A stretch of 62,067 nucleotides of DNA, taken from an uncultured Pelagibacteraceae bacterium (lineage in GTDB: Bacteria > Pseudomonadota > Alphaproteobacteria > Pelagibacterales > Pelagibacteraceae). This document shows, one piece after another, positions 11,212 through 20,071 of the stretch (position 1 is the stretch's first letter; every line of letters starts with the position of its first letter). The stretch lies in contig CACMRC010000009.1 in NCBI GenBank assembly GCA_902615975.1, positions 1-62,067 on the forward strand. The letters run 5' to 3'. The position numbers were made by a program, and so were the translations under genes. Below the pieces are notes generated by a model. It made no database searches, was not told the origin of the DNA, and worked only from the letters and a program-made list of their open reading frames with translations.

Positions 11212-11974
11212 CAGTCTTTTCTAAATTTTTGTTTTCAATAAATTTTACTGAAAATATTGATAATTCATATAAAATTAATAATGGAATAGCTAAACCTATT
11301 TGAGTAATTGGATCTGGTGGTGTAAGTAATGCAGCCGCAGCAAATATAATTACTACCACATACTTTCTTCTTTCTTTTAGAAATTGACTGTCAACAACAC
11401 CTATTCTTGCAAGCAAACTTAAGACTATAGGTAGTTGGAAACTTATTCCAAATGCAAAAATTAACTTCATAACAAGTGACAAGTATTCATTTACTTTGGC
11501 TTCCAATTGTATTGGTAAACTTGTGGACATTCCTGTGCTTTCAAATGATAAAAAGAATTTAATAGCTAGAGGCATTATCAAATAATAAACAAGCATACCT
11601 CCCAAAAAGAAAAGGATTGGTGTTAATACAAGATATGGAAGTATTGCAACTTTTTCATGTTTATATAAACCCGGTGCAATAAATTTCCATATTTGCATAA
11701 GAATAAATGGACAAGTCACGAAGAAAGCTGTGAAAAAAGAAACCTTAATATAAGTTAAAAAAGTTTCTTGTAAGGCTGTAAAAATGAGCCTTCTGTCAGA
11801 TCCATCATCTTTTACAGCTTGAGCAAATGGATCAACTAAAAAACCGTAAATATGTTCTGCAAATATATAACAAATAACAAAAAAGATTATTAGAAATATA
11901 AAACTATTTATTAATCTTTTTCTTAGTTCTGTTAGATGGCTAACAAATCCACCTTCATTTTCTTCATTGCTCAT
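11204..11974 (-). CDS. tatC: Twin-arginine translocase subunit TatC
   Basis: TatC is the six-helix inner-membrane receptor that binds twin-arginine signal peptides of folded export substrates. The 256 residues begin with the cytoplasmic segment [10 protein letters not shown], which is the Tat substrate-recognition region, and contain the family stretch FELPIVL-like [20 protein letters not shown]. It overlaps tatB by 11 bp and serS by 8 bp, so tatABC and serS are probably one transcript. Confidence 0.97.
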   Translation of the reverse strand: MSNEENEGGFVSHLTELRKRLINSFIFLIIFFVICYIFAEHIYGFLVDPFAQAVKDDGSDRRLIFTALQETFLTYIKVSFFTAFFVTCPFILMQIWKFIAPGLYKHEKVAILPYLVLTPILFFLGGMLVYYLIMPLAIKFFLSFESTGMSTSLPIQLEAKVNEYLSLVMKLIFAFGISFQLPIVLSLLARIGVVDSQFLKERRKYVVVIIFAAAALLTPPDPITQIGLAIPLLILYELSIFSVKFIENKNLEKTDA

Positions 11975-12185
11975 CTTTTTTAGTTTCTTTTTTTATTTCA
12001 TTATCAATTTTTTCTTCATCTATTTCTAAATTAGAAACTTCATTTTGAATTTTGCTTACATATCTTTTTGCATTTCCTATCCAAGACCCAGCTTTCTTTA
12101 ACATGATTGGAAAATCTTTTGGACCAAGAACAACGATTGCAATACCAACAACAATTAATATCTCAAACCAACCAATAGTAGGCAT
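11964..12185 (-). CDS. tatB: Sec-independent translocase protein TatB
   Basis: TatB pairs with TatC to receive Tat substrates. The 73-residue protein has an N-terminal helix (IGWFEILIVVGIAIVVLGPKDFP), the hinge GPKDFP typical of TatB, and an amphipathic helix. The charged tail is much shorter than in E. coli TatB (about 171 residues), which fits genome streamlining. Its position between tatA and tatC and the Glu in the membrane helix support TatB over a second TatA. Confidence 0.85.
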   Translation of the reverse strand: MPTIGWFEILIVVGIAIVVLGPKDFPIMLKKAGSWIGNAKRYVSKIQNEVSNLEIDEEKIDNEIKKETKKDEQ

Positions 12186-12190
12186 GTGAT

Positions 12191-12391
12191 TTAATCTTTG
12201 TTTTCTGAGTCTTTATTTTCGTCGGATATATTTTTTGGCTCTGTATCGTCAGTAACATCTGACGCCATTCCTTTTTTGAAACTTTTAATTCCCTTAGCTA
12301 CATCACCCATCAGACTAGATATTTTACCTCGTCCAAATAATAAGACTACTAATATAACTACGATTGCTATTTGCCAAATTCCTATGCTCAT
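12191..12391 (-). CDS. tatA: Sec-independent translocase protein TatA
   Basis: TatA oligomerises to form the Tat translocation pathway. The 66 residues start with [20 protein letters not shown], a typical TatA membrane helix ending in the FGRGK hinge, followed by the amphipathic helix [12 protein letters not shown] and a short acidic tail. The gene leads tatA-tatB-tatC, with 5 bp to tatB, and follows scpB after a 47-bp gap. Confidence 0.93.
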   Translation of the reverse strand: MSIGIWQIAIVVILVVLLFGRGKISSLMGDVAKGIKSFKKGMASDVTDDTEPKNISDENKDSENKD

Positions 12392-12438
12392 GAAAAACTT
12401 ATAACCTTTTTATGATTAATTTAAAAGTTACTTTTTTG

Positions 12439-13140
12439 TTAATCTTTCTGTTCTGTATCAAGAGTGCTGTTTAGCATCTCGTCAATATTAGAATAAATAT
12501 CCTCTTTTTTTTCTTCTTGTTTTTCTTTGTAGAATTTACCAGTTCCAAAAATTGCATTGTCAATACTAGAACTATCAATTAATCCAGCAGCACCTAATTC
12601 ATCAATTGTTGGTAAATCTGATAATTTTTGAATATTGAAATGACTTAAAAATTCATCAGTTGTAACATACTGAATTGGTCTACCTGGTACATCTTTACGA
12701 CCACCTGGTTTAACCCAGTTGAGTTCCATCAATATTTCAAGAGTATTTGTTCCAAATGCTACACCTCTTATCTCCTCAATCTCAGCTCTAGTAACAGGTT
12801 GGTGGTAAACGATTATGGCTAAAGTCTCAACAGCAGCTCTAGAAAGTTTTTTTTCTACTGTCTTCTCTTGTGACATGATATTAGATAAGTTAGGCGAAGT
12901 TCTAAACGACCACTTATCTTTAATACAAACTAGATTAATACCACGTTGAGAGTATTCTTGTTGTAACTTCTCTAATGATTTTGCAACACTACCCTTTTTA
13001 GTAATTTTGCTTTCAATTGTATCAATATCTAATGGTTCTGCAGCAGCAAAAATGACTGCTTCAATTTCTTTTTCTAAATCAGTTAACTTAAATGGAAATT
13101 TTACAATATTATCTTTTGTAATTTTTTCTTTTTTAATCAT
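12439..13140 (-). CDS. scpB: Segregation and condensation protein B
   Basis: ScpB is the winged-helix (kite) partner of the kleisin ScpA in the SMC condensin complex that organises chromosomes. The 233 residues contain paired winged helices with family segments AAVETLAIIVYHQPVTRAEIEEIRG and GRKDVPGRPIQYVTT. It overlaps scpA by 8 bp, so the two are translated together. The C-terminal 40 residues are acidic and low in complexity. Confidence 0.95.
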   Translation of the reverse strand: MIKKEKITKDNIVKFPFKLTDLEKEIEAVIFAAAEPLDIDTIESKITKKGSVAKSLEKLQQEYSQRGINLVCIKDKWSFRTSPNLSNIMSQEKTVEKKLSRAAVETLAIIVYHQPVTRAEIEEIRGVAFGTNTLEILMELNWVKPGGRKDVPGRPIQYVTTDEFLSHFNIQKLSDLPTIDELGAAGLIDSSSIDNAIFGTGKFYKEKQEEKKEDIYSNIDEMLNSTLDTEQKD

Positions 13141-13876
13141 TATTTTCCTTTACATAAATATCATCAAATAATTTATCTTGTTTCATAGTTAAATTTCCTT
13201 CTTTAACTAATTCTAACGATCCAGCAAATATACCTGCTTTGCCTGTACGCTTATATTTTGAATTACTTTTAAAATTTTTAGGAATTAAATCATCTAATTT
13301 CTTCCAATCAATTAATTTACCGAAAAATTCTCTTATTGTTTTAATTCCATCTTCTGCAGTAAATACAGGTAATTTAGGAATATTCATTTTTTGAAAGTCC
13401 TTGGTCATAATAATTGTTGAATATGACTTAAGAAGCTCAAATAAACTTAAATTATATTCTGTGCTATAAATAGATCTTATATTCCCTTTCATTCCTCTTG
13501 ATCGTATTTCTCTTCCTAATCTTTTTCTTTTTAACATTTGTTCAGAAAGTAATCTTATCAATTCTAATTTTTTAAGTTGTAATTTTAATTTTTCAGCAAC
13601 TTCTTGAACTTTAAATTCTTCTTCTGGTGTTCCTGGAAGTAATAATTTAGATTTTAAATAAGCTAACCAAGTTGCCATCAATAAATATTCTGACGCAATT
13701 TCTAAATTTAAATCTTTTTCTTTTGTAATATAATCGTGAAATTGATCTGCTAACTTTGTTATTGATATCTCTTCAAGATCTACCTTTTGAGCTTTAGCTA
13801 AATCTAAAAGGACGTCTAGAGGGCCATTATAATTATTAATATCAACATTAAATAATGCAGAATCAGAAATAGTCAT
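13133..13876 (-). CDS. scpA: Segregation and condensation protein A (kleisin)
   Basis: ScpA is the kleisin that bridges the heads of the SMC dimer. The 247 residues carry the diagnostic N-terminal segment YNGPLDVLLDLAKAQKVDLEEISI and the helix SEYLLMATWLAYLKSKLLLP, and end in a short winged-helix region. It sits between nagZ (9-bp gap) and scpB (overlap), the standard alphaproteobacterial arrangement. The smc gene is not in this window. Confidence 0.95.
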   Translation of the reverse strand: MTISDSALFNVDINNYNGPLDVLLDLAKAQKVDLEEISITKLADQFHDYITKEKDLNLEIASEYLLMATWLAYLKSKLLLPGTPEEEFKVQEVAEKLKLQLKKLELIRLLSEQMLKRKRLGREIRSRGMKGNIRSIYSTEYNLSLFELLKSYSTIIMTKDFQKMNIPKLPVFTAEDGIKTIREFFGKLIDWKKLDDLIPKNFKSNSKYKRTGKAGIFAGSLELVKEGNLTMKQDKLFDDIYVKENND

Positions 13877-13885
13877 GCTCAGATA

Positions 13886-14836
13886 TTAACTTAAAATATT
13901 ATAAAATAGCGATGTTTTTTTTATAATAAAATTACTAACCTTTGGTGAATTATCACCAACTACCTTCATTTCAGACAATTTGCCATTACAATGAAGTGCA
14001 AGATTACAACCTGCACTAAATGTTTTAATAGTATTAGTTTTTAAATCATCTTTTAAACTTTTCATTGACAAATCATCTGAAATTAAAATGTTTTTAAAGC
14101 CAATTTTTTTTCTGATTAAATTTATAATTTTTTTAGAGTGTGTAGCTGTATTTAATCTATCAATGCTTCGATATATTACATGCGCTGTCATAGCAAAATA
14201 GCTTTGTTTTTTCTTGAATGCGAAAAAATCATTTTTATTCAAATAATTCAGGTTTTTGGTAACTACAGGAGTAAACTTGTGACTATCTACCTTAGCTAAT
14301 CCATGTCCAGGTATATGCTTGATGACGGTCCCAATAGAATTTGCATGAAAATAATTGATACAAATATCACCAATTGTAGATACAATTTTTTTATTTTTTG
14401 AAAACGATCTGTCACCAACAATATTGCTTGATCCTTTAACACCAATATCCAAAACTGGAACTATATTAATATTAGCACCAATTGATTTTAATAAAAATGA
14501 GGTTTTATCAACAAATAATTTATAAATAATATTAAATTTTCTCTTATCTTTTGTGAATAAATTACCAAAATATTCAGAGGTTAAATGGTCAAATGAAATA
14601 ATTTTACTTAATCGATTTACACGGCCACCTTCTTGATCAATTAGTATTGGGTATTTTTTATCTTTAAATATCTTTTTTATTTTATCAGTTAATTTTTTAG
14701 TTTGTTCAATTGAGTTTATGTTTCTTGAGAATAAAATAACTCCCCATGGTTTATATTTATTTAAAAAAATAATCTCTTTTTTTGATAATTTTGATGATTT
14801 TAAACCAACAATAAAAGCTCTTCTATTCTTAATCAT
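13886..14836 (-). CDS. nagZ: Beta-N-acetylhexosaminidase (GH3, NagZ-like)
   Basis: NagZ removes N-acetylglucosamine from muropeptides during cell-wall recycling in the cytoplasm. The 316-residue protein has the GH3 NagZ core with LIDQEGGRVNRL and the catalytic loop KHIPGHGLAKVDSHK, which carries the His and Asp of the family's acid/base pair. The nucleophile region is LISDDLSMKSL. Length is near the E. coli enzyme (341). Its position after the argS/SPOR slot and before scpA is conserved in alphaproteobacteria. No other wall-recycling gene is nearby. Confidence 0.9.
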   Translation of the reverse strand: MIKNRRAFIVGLKSSKLSKKEIIFLNKYKPWGVILFSRNINSIEQTKKLTDKIKKIFKDKKYPILIDQEGGRVNRLSKIISFDHLTSEYFGNLFTKDKRKFNIIYKLFVDKTSFLLKSIGANINIVPVLDIGVKGSSNIVGDRSFSKNKKIVSTIGDICINYFHANSIGTVIKHIPGHGLAKVDSHKFTPVVTKNLNYLNKNDFFAFKKKQSYFAMTAHVIYRSIDRLNTATHSKKIINLIRKKIGFKNILISDDLSMKSLKDDLKTNTIKTFSAGCNLALHCNGKLSEMKVVGDNSPKVSNFIIKKTSLFYNILS

Positions 14837-15089
14837 TCTCTAAAAGTTTCCAAAAATTAAACTTTTTTTTCTTTTTTTTATTTGTTTGCTTAACGTATTC
14901 TATTACATTTTGTGTGTCGTTTTCCAAAACAGGTAGATTTTTTGAATATAATTTAATTTTTTCATCATTATTTTTATAAGATCTGTATGATTTCCTCTTA
15001 TTTTCATCTGAAAAATAATATCTACCGGTTAAAAAAATAAATAAAGCAATTACAATAATAAAGATTAAATACTTAATTTCTTTTAGCAT
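14829..15089 (-). CDS. Small membrane-anchored protein in the SPOR-protein slot
   Basis: This 86-residue protein has one N-terminal membrane helix (about residues 7-24) and a short charged tail ending in a run of six lysines. It starts exactly at the argS stop (15089) and overlaps nagZ by 8 bp, so it is clearly part of the operon. In many alphaproteobacteria this slot between argS and nagZ holds a larger SPOR-domain protein that binds septal peptidoglycan. No SPOR domain is visible here. It may be a remnant anchor of that protein or an unrelated replacement. Confidence 0.7.
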   Translation of the reverse strand: MLKEIKYLIFIIVIALFIFLTGRYYFSDENKRKSYRSYKNNDEKIKLYSKNLPVLENDTQNVIEYVKQTNKKKKKKFNFWKLLEND

Positions 15090-16822
15090 TACATTTTATC
15101 TGGTGTATCTACACCAACTATGTCCATTCCTGATTTTACAACGTTAGATATTGCTTTTAAAAAAATTAATTTATGTGGTAAAACTGTTTTTTGATCATTA
15201 ATAAATCTTTTTTCTGGGTTTTGTTTACCAAGATTCCAATACGAGTGAAATTCAGAGGCAAGATCATATAAATAAACAGGTATTCTATGTGGTTCTAATT
15301 TTGAACTAGCTGCATCAATACATTTGGGCCATTCTGAAATCTTTTTTAAAATTTTGATCTCATCACTTGAGTATTCGAAACTATAATCTTCTAATTCAAT
15401 GTTTGAATTTAAATCTTTATCAATATGTCTAAAAACTGATGAAATTCTAGCATAACAATATTGGACGTAATATAACGGATTATCTTTAGATTTTTCTTTT
15501 ACAGCATCAAAATCAAAATCTAATTCTACATCACTACTTCTGTTGAGCATAATAAACCTAGTTGCATCTTTTCCAACTTCTTCAATTAAATCATCAACCG
15601 TAATGTAGTCACCTTTTCTTTTAGACATCTTAAATGGTTTGTTATCTTTAATTAATTTTACAAGCTGACTAATTTTACAAATTAGTTTATCTTTTTTTCC
15701 TGATAGAGCTTCAACAGAAGATGAAATTCTTTTTATATAACCAGCATGATCTGCACCAAGAATATTTATTAAATAATCAAATTTACGATCTACTTTATTT
15801 TTATGATATGCAACATCGCTTGCAAAATAAGTCCATGTTCCATCTGACTTTTGTAATGCTCTATCTTTATCGTCACCAAAATCAGTAGATTTAAAAAGTA
15901 ACTGTTCTCTTTCTACCCAGTTTTTATCATCTTCACCAGCTGGAGCTTTAATTTTTCCTTTGTATACAAATTTATTCTTTTCTAAAAATTTAATTACACT
16001 CTCTACTTCGTTATTTGAAACAATACTTTTTTCACTAACAAAATTATCGTGGTTAATTCCTAAACTCTTAAGGTTCTTTTTAATTAAAAGTAGCGCCTGT
16101 TCTATAGATAAAGCTGTTAACTTATCGCTTATTTTCTCATAATCATCAAAACTCAAATCAGAATTACCTGAAACTATATTTTTTGCAAAATCGACAAGGT
16201 AATCTCCTGGATATAAATCAGGGTTATCTTGAGGGAATGTTTCATTAAATTTTACCTCCCTAATTCTAAAATATACAGATTTTGTAAAATTTATAATCTG
16301 GTTACCATAATCATTTACATAATACTCTTTTGTAACCTTGTGTTTATTAAATATTAATACATTAGATATTACATCGCCTAAAATAGCTCCTCTACAATGA
16401 CCGACATGCAAGGGTCCTGTGGGATTAGCTGATACAAATTCAACTAAATAATTATTTTTTTTCTCTTTTTCATTAATTCCAAATTTTTCAGCATTATGAA
16501 TTATTTCTTTAATAAAGTTTGACCAAAAAGATGGCTTAAATTTAATATTTATGAAACCAGGTTTAGCAACTGATATGTTTTCTATTTGATCATCGCTATT
16601 TTTAATTTCAGGTGCAAGTTTTTCTGCCAATTCTATTGGAGAAGTTTTGTTTAGTTTCGATAAAACCATTGCAACATTAGTTGAAATATCACAATCAAAT
16701 TTTGGAGGCGGTATTTCCGCATTAATACCATTGAAACTTTCTGGAACGATAAGTTGATTTTTTTTACTAAGTTCAACAATAATTGATTTAATTTTATCTA
16801 AATATAATTCAAAAATATTCAT
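15089..16822 (-). CDS. argS: Arginyl-tRNA synthetase
   Basis: ArgS charges tRNA-Arg. The 577-residue class I enzyme has the HIGH-type motif in ANPTGPLHVGHCRGA, a KMSKS-like loop KMSKRKGDYITVDDL, an N-terminal ArgRS additional domain and a C-terminal DALR anticodon-binding domain. It overlaps dgt by 4 bp (ATGA). The order dgt-argS-small membrane protein-nagZ matches the alphaproteobacterial pattern. A tRNA-Arg(UCU) lies elsewhere in the window at 52544-52620. Confidence 0.97.
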   Translation of the reverse strand: MNIFELYLDKIKSIIVELSKKNQLIVPESFNGINAEIPPPKFDCDISTNVAMVLSKLNKTSPIELAEKLAPEIKNSDDQIENISVAKPGFINIKFKPSFWSNFIKEIIHNAEKFGINEKEKKNNYLVEFVSANPTGPLHVGHCRGAILGDVISNVLIFNKHKVTKEYYVNDYGNQIINFTKSVYFRIREVKFNETFPQDNPDLYPGDYLVDFAKNIVSGNSDLSFDDYEKISDKLTALSIEQALLLIKKNLKSLGINHDNFVSEKSIVSNNEVESVIKFLEKNKFVYKGKIKAPAGEDDKNWVEREQLLFKSTDFGDDKDRALQKSDGTWTYFASDVAYHKNKVDRKFDYLINILGADHAGYIKRISSSVEALSGKKDKLICKISQLVKLIKDNKPFKMSKRKGDYITVDDLIEEVGKDATRFIMLNRSSDVELDFDFDAVKEKSKDNPLYYVQYCYARISSVFRHIDKDLNSNIELEDYSFEYSSDEIKILKKISEWPKCIDAASSKLEPHRIPVYLYDLASEFHSYWNLGKQNPEKRFINDQKTVLPHKLIFLKAISNVVKSGMDIVGVDTPDKM

Positions 16823-17937
16823 TTATTATCGTTGTAAAGGTTAATTGCGTATCTGTCTGTCATACCAGATATAAAATCTGAAATAGCTCTATATTTGTCT
16901 TTAGTCAATTGCTCTTTAGTAAGAAATTTTCTAGGATTTGATTTAATTATTTTAAATAATTTCTTAATTATCATTTTACCTCTTTGATTCTTATTAAGTA
17001 CCGATTTATTGTCATACATTCTATGTCTTAAAAATGATCTAATTTCTTGTTCTGAATTTTCTATTTGACCTGAAAAAGAAACTATTAATTGATTTGATTT
17101 TGATACATCTTTTAATGACTTAATTTTAAATTTTTTAATATTTTTTTCTGTATTACTTAGTAAATCTCTTATCATAATATCTATTGAGTCTCTTATGATT
17201 TGATAAATAGCAATTTTATAATTTTTTTTATTTATTTTGTTTTTATATCTTTGGTAAATATTTTTGAAAAAATCTAATTCTACTAATTCTTCAAGCTTAA
17301 ATAAATTAGCTTTAATTCCATCCTGAATATCATGATTATTATAGGCAATATCATCTGATATTGCTGATATTTGAGCTTCTAATGATGGATACGTATTGAA
17401 GTTAATCTTATTTTTGAAAACTTTTGATCCAATTAGTTTGTTGATCATGCTTAGATCATCTACTGGTCCATTATGTTTTAAAAGTCCTTCTAAAGTTTCA
17501 AGAGTTAAATTTAATCCAGCAAATTTAAAATATTTATTCTCTAAAAACATTACTATTCTTAGTGTCTGGAGATTGTGATCGAAACCTCCATAATTTTGCA
17601 TACATTCATCTAGAGCATCCTCTCCTGCATGGCCAAATGGGGTGTGACCTAAATCATGAGCTAAGCTTAAGGTTTCTGCTAAATCTTCATTTAATTTTAA
17701 ATATTTTGCAATTGATCTTGCTATTTGAGCAACTTCAATTGAATGAGTAATCCTAGTTCTAAAATGATCCCCTTCTGTGTTAACAAAAACTTGGGTTTTA
17801 TGCTTTAATCTTCTAAATGATGCGCTGTGAATTATACGATCTCTGTCACGTTGAAAAGGAGATCTGTATTTTGAATTTGCTTCTTTATTAAGTCTACCCT
17901 TACTTTTAAATACGCCTAACAAAGTGTCTTTTTTCAT
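16819..17937 (-). CDS. dgt: Deoxyguanosinetriphosphate triphosphohydrolase-like protein
   Basis: Members of this HD-domain family hydrolyse dNTPs to deoxynucleoside and triphosphate. The 372 residues show the metal-binding pattern: RRLKHKTQVF, then ITHSIEVAQIAR (His), LAHDLGHTPFGHAGE (His-Asp) and a downstream Asp in AISDDIAYNNHD. Length fits the short type-2 dGTPase-like group. It has AAAGGATG-type ribosome-binding context at its start and is divergent from erpA across 50 bp. Confidence 0.92.
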   Translation of the reverse strand: MKKDTLLGVFKSKGRLNKEANSKYRSPFQRDRDRIIHSASFRRLKHKTQVFVNTEGDHFRTRITHSIEVAQIARSIAKYLKLNEDLAETLSLAHDLGHTPFGHAGEDALDECMQNYGGFDHNLQTLRIVMFLENKYFKFAGLNLTLETLEGLLKHNGPVDDLSMINKLIGSKVFKNKINFNTYPSLEAQISAISDDIAYNNHDIQDGIKANLFKLEELVELDFFKNIYQRYKNKINKKNYKIAIYQIIRDSIDIMIRDLLSNTEKNIKKFKIKSLKDVSKSNQLIVSFSGQIENSEQEIRSFLRHRMYDNKSVLNKNQRGKMIIKKLFKIIKSNPRKFLTKEQLTKDKYRAISDFISGMTDRYAINLYNDNK

Positions 17938-17987
17938 CCTTTAATTTAAATAATTAAGTATTATATTAGTAATATCAGTGTTCAGAC

Positions 17988-18305
17988 ATGATTAAAGAAA
18001 TTAAATTTACGGATAAAGCGTTAAAACAAATAGATAATTTGTTATCAAAAAAAGACAAAGGATCATTCTTCAGAATCGCTATTAAAGGTGGAGGATGTTC
18101 TGGTTTTCAATATGAGTTTACTTTTGATAAATCAAAACAGGCTGATGATTTAAATTATCAAAATATTTTAATTGATAAAACCTCAGCTGATTTACTTAAA
18201 GGGTCTGAGGTTGATTATGTGTCAGAATTAATTGGTGAACAGTTCAAAATATCTAATCCACAAACCAAATCTTCTTGTGGTTGTGGAGTTTCTTTCTCAC
18301 TTTAA
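17988..18305 (+). CDS. erpA: HesB/IscA-type iron-sulfur cluster insertion protein
   Basis: A-type carriers deliver Fe-S clusters to apo-enzymes such as LipA and quinone or isoprenoid enzymes. The 105-residue protein has the three family cysteines: one in KGGGCSGFQYEF and the pair in SSCGCGVSF near the C-terminus. It is followed directly by xthA (TAATG overlap). The gene order next to dgt and xthA is common in alphaproteobacteria, where this copy is called erpA. IscA is the alternative name, since the family cannot be split by motif alone. Confidence 0.88.
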   Translation: MIKEIKFTDKALKQIDNLLSKKDKGSFFRIAIKGGGCSGFQYEFTFDKSKQADDLNYQNILIDKTSADLLKGSEVDYVSELIGEQFKISNPQTKSSCGCGVSFSL

Positions 18306-19081
18306 TGCTCATTTCATCTTGGAATGTAAACTCGGTAAGAGCAAGAATTGAAAATATCAAAAGCTATTTATTAAAATATAAACCTGATATTTTAATGATG
18401 CAGGAAATCAAAACTGAAGATGTTAATTTTCCATATGATGATTTTTCATCCATGGACTACGAAAGTCATGTATTCGGTCAAAAAAGTTATAATGGTGTAG
18501 CAATTATATCTAAGAATAAATTAAAAAATGTCAAAACAGATTTAATTAAGGATAAGTTAAAACAATCAAGAATAATTTCAGCTGAATTTGAATATAAGAA
18601 AAAAAATATACAATTAATAAATATTTACACCCCTAATGGTAATCCTGTAGATACTGAAAAATACGATTATAAAAAAGATTGGCTTAATCAATTAATAAAG
18701 CAATTAAAAACTTTATCTAAAAAAAATTCAAATATTATTTTAGCTGGTGATTTCAATATTATCCCTTCAGCAGAAGATGTTTATAATGTTAAAAGTTTTG
18801 AGGACGATGCTTTATACAGACTTGAAATAAGAAAAAAATTTAGAGAAATGATTAATCTTGGTTTTAATGACGTCTACAGACATTTTTATGAAGATAAAGA
18901 AGGGTATACATTTTGGGATTATATGAGAGGTGCATGGCAAAAAAATAATGGCATGAGGATTGATCATTTTTTAGTTTCAAATTCTATAATTGATCAAATT
19001 AAAGATATTAATATTAATAAAGATCCACGTGGAAGAGAAAAGCCTTCTGATCACACACCAATTGAGATTAATTTAGCTTAA
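18305..19081 (+). CDS. xthA: Exodeoxyribonuclease III
   Basis: XthA is an AP endonuclease and 3'-5' exonuclease of base excision repair. The 258-residue protein begins MLISSWNVNSVRARIE and has the family catalytic set: MMQEIKTED (Glu), LAGDFNIIPSAEDVYN (Asp/Asn) and the terminal KPSDHTPI (Asp-His). The start is the ATG at 18305, which overlaps the erpA stop. An earlier in-frame TTG at 18275 would lie inside erpA and add residues unlike the family. The end overlaps the convergent Ldh-family gene by 9 bp. Confidence 0.95.
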   Translation: MLISSWNVNSVRARIENIKSYLLKYKPDILMMQEIKTEDVNFPYDDFSSMDYESHVFGQKSYNGVAIISKNKLKNVKTDLIKDKLKQSRIISAEFEYKKKNIQLINIYTPNGNPVDTEKYDYKKDWLNQLIKQLKTLSKKNSNIILAGDFNIIPSAEDVYNVKSFEDDALYRLEIRKKFREMINLGFNDVYRHFYEDKEGYTFWDYMRGAWQKNNGMRIDHFLVSNSIIDQIKDININKDPRGREKPSDHTPIEINLA

Positions 19082-20071
19082 AGATTTAATTTTATTTACT
19101 AATTCTTGGTTAATATTTCTTGGACCAGTGTCCATTCTATTCTTATGACGTCTTTCTCCAGGTAATCTTACTTCGCCCATTGATTTCATTTTTTCAAAAA
19201 ATTCCTCAGCATGTTTTTGCCAATTAGTACCTGAAGTTTTATCTGGATTAATTGCTAGTATGAATTCACCGCCACTTGGAGGACCACCATCATTATTATC
19301 TTTAGCTGCTGTTTCAAAACTAAAATTGTCACCAACTAATGCGCCTGCCATTAATTCTACCATCATTGCAATTGCAGATCCTTTGTAACCACCAAATGGT
19401 AATAGAACTCCACCATCAGCAATTTCCCCTGGATCAGTTGTTTCTTTACCGTCTTTAGTTAAACCAGTTCCAAGTGGAACTTTGTGCCCTTCTCTTTTAG
19501 CAACTTGAACTTCTCCCATTGCCATTGAAGCTGTTGCCATATCATAAACGACTGGTGTTTTACCTGGACGTGGCCAAGCAAATGAAATTGGGTTTGTTCC
19601 AAATAATGGTTTTATGGCACCAGCAGGTGCTACAGCAGGCTTGTAAGATGTGCAAGCGAATGCTACTAAACCATCTTCTGCTAATTTTTCTGTTTCAGGC
19701 CACATAGCAGCCATGTGATGTGAATTATTTATTGCTAATACCGCAACACCATTTTCTTTTGCAGCTTTTGATAGTTCAGGCAATCCTTTATTTAATACAA
19801 CAGGAGCTAAACAATTATTACCTTCGACTTTTATTACAGATGGAGATATTTTTTTTACTTCAGGTTTCCCTTTTCCATTTATCTTTCCACCTTTAAGACC
19901 TGTTACATAAGCTGGTAATCTAAATAAACCGTGTGATACAGAACCATCTCTTTCAGCATTTCTAATTAGGTCTGATAAAATTGATGCTGTTTCATCATCA
20001 CAACCATTTGCTAAAAGTGTTTTTTTAGCTAGTTCAAATATTTCGTCTAAAGTTAATGAAACTGTGCTCAT
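19073..20071 (-). CDS. Ldh-family (malate/L-lactate/ureidoglycolate type) NAD(P)-dependent oxidoreductase
   Basis: This 332-residue protein belongs to the Ldh_2 fold, which reduces 2-oxo acids or cyclic imines with NAD(P)H. It shows the family landmarks SHGLFRLPAYV (catalytic His), INNSHHMAAMWPE and GGYKGSAIAMMVEL. The NSHH-x-A-x-W stretch resembles pyrroline/piperideine-2-carboxylate reductases, but malate or sulfolactate dehydrogenases cannot be ruled out. Its ATG overlaps the zur stop by one base, so it is the last gene of a znuC-znuB-zur-ldh run and may be zinc-regulated. Substrate is unknown. Confidence 0.8.
   Translation of the reverse strand: MSTVSLTLDEIFELAKKTLLANGCDDETASILSDLIRNAERDGSVSHGLFRLPAYVTGLKGGKINGKGKPEVKKISPSVIKVEGNNCLAPVVLNKGLPELSKAAKENGVAVLAINNSHHMAAMWPETEKLAEDGLVAFACTSYKPAVAPAGAIKPLFGTNPISFAWPRPGKTPVVYDMATASMAMGEVQVAKREGHKVPLGTGLTKDGKETTDPGEIADGGVLLPFGGYKGSAIAMMVELMAGALVGDNFSFETAAKDNNDGGPPSGGEFILAINPDKTSGTNWQKHAEEFFEKMKSMGEVRLPGERRHKNRMDTGPRNINQELVNKIKSLS

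Noticed and set aside
18275..18304. Longer TTG start for xthA
   Set aside because: It lies inside erpA; the ATG at 18305 overlaps the erpA stop and gives the normal XthA N-terminus.
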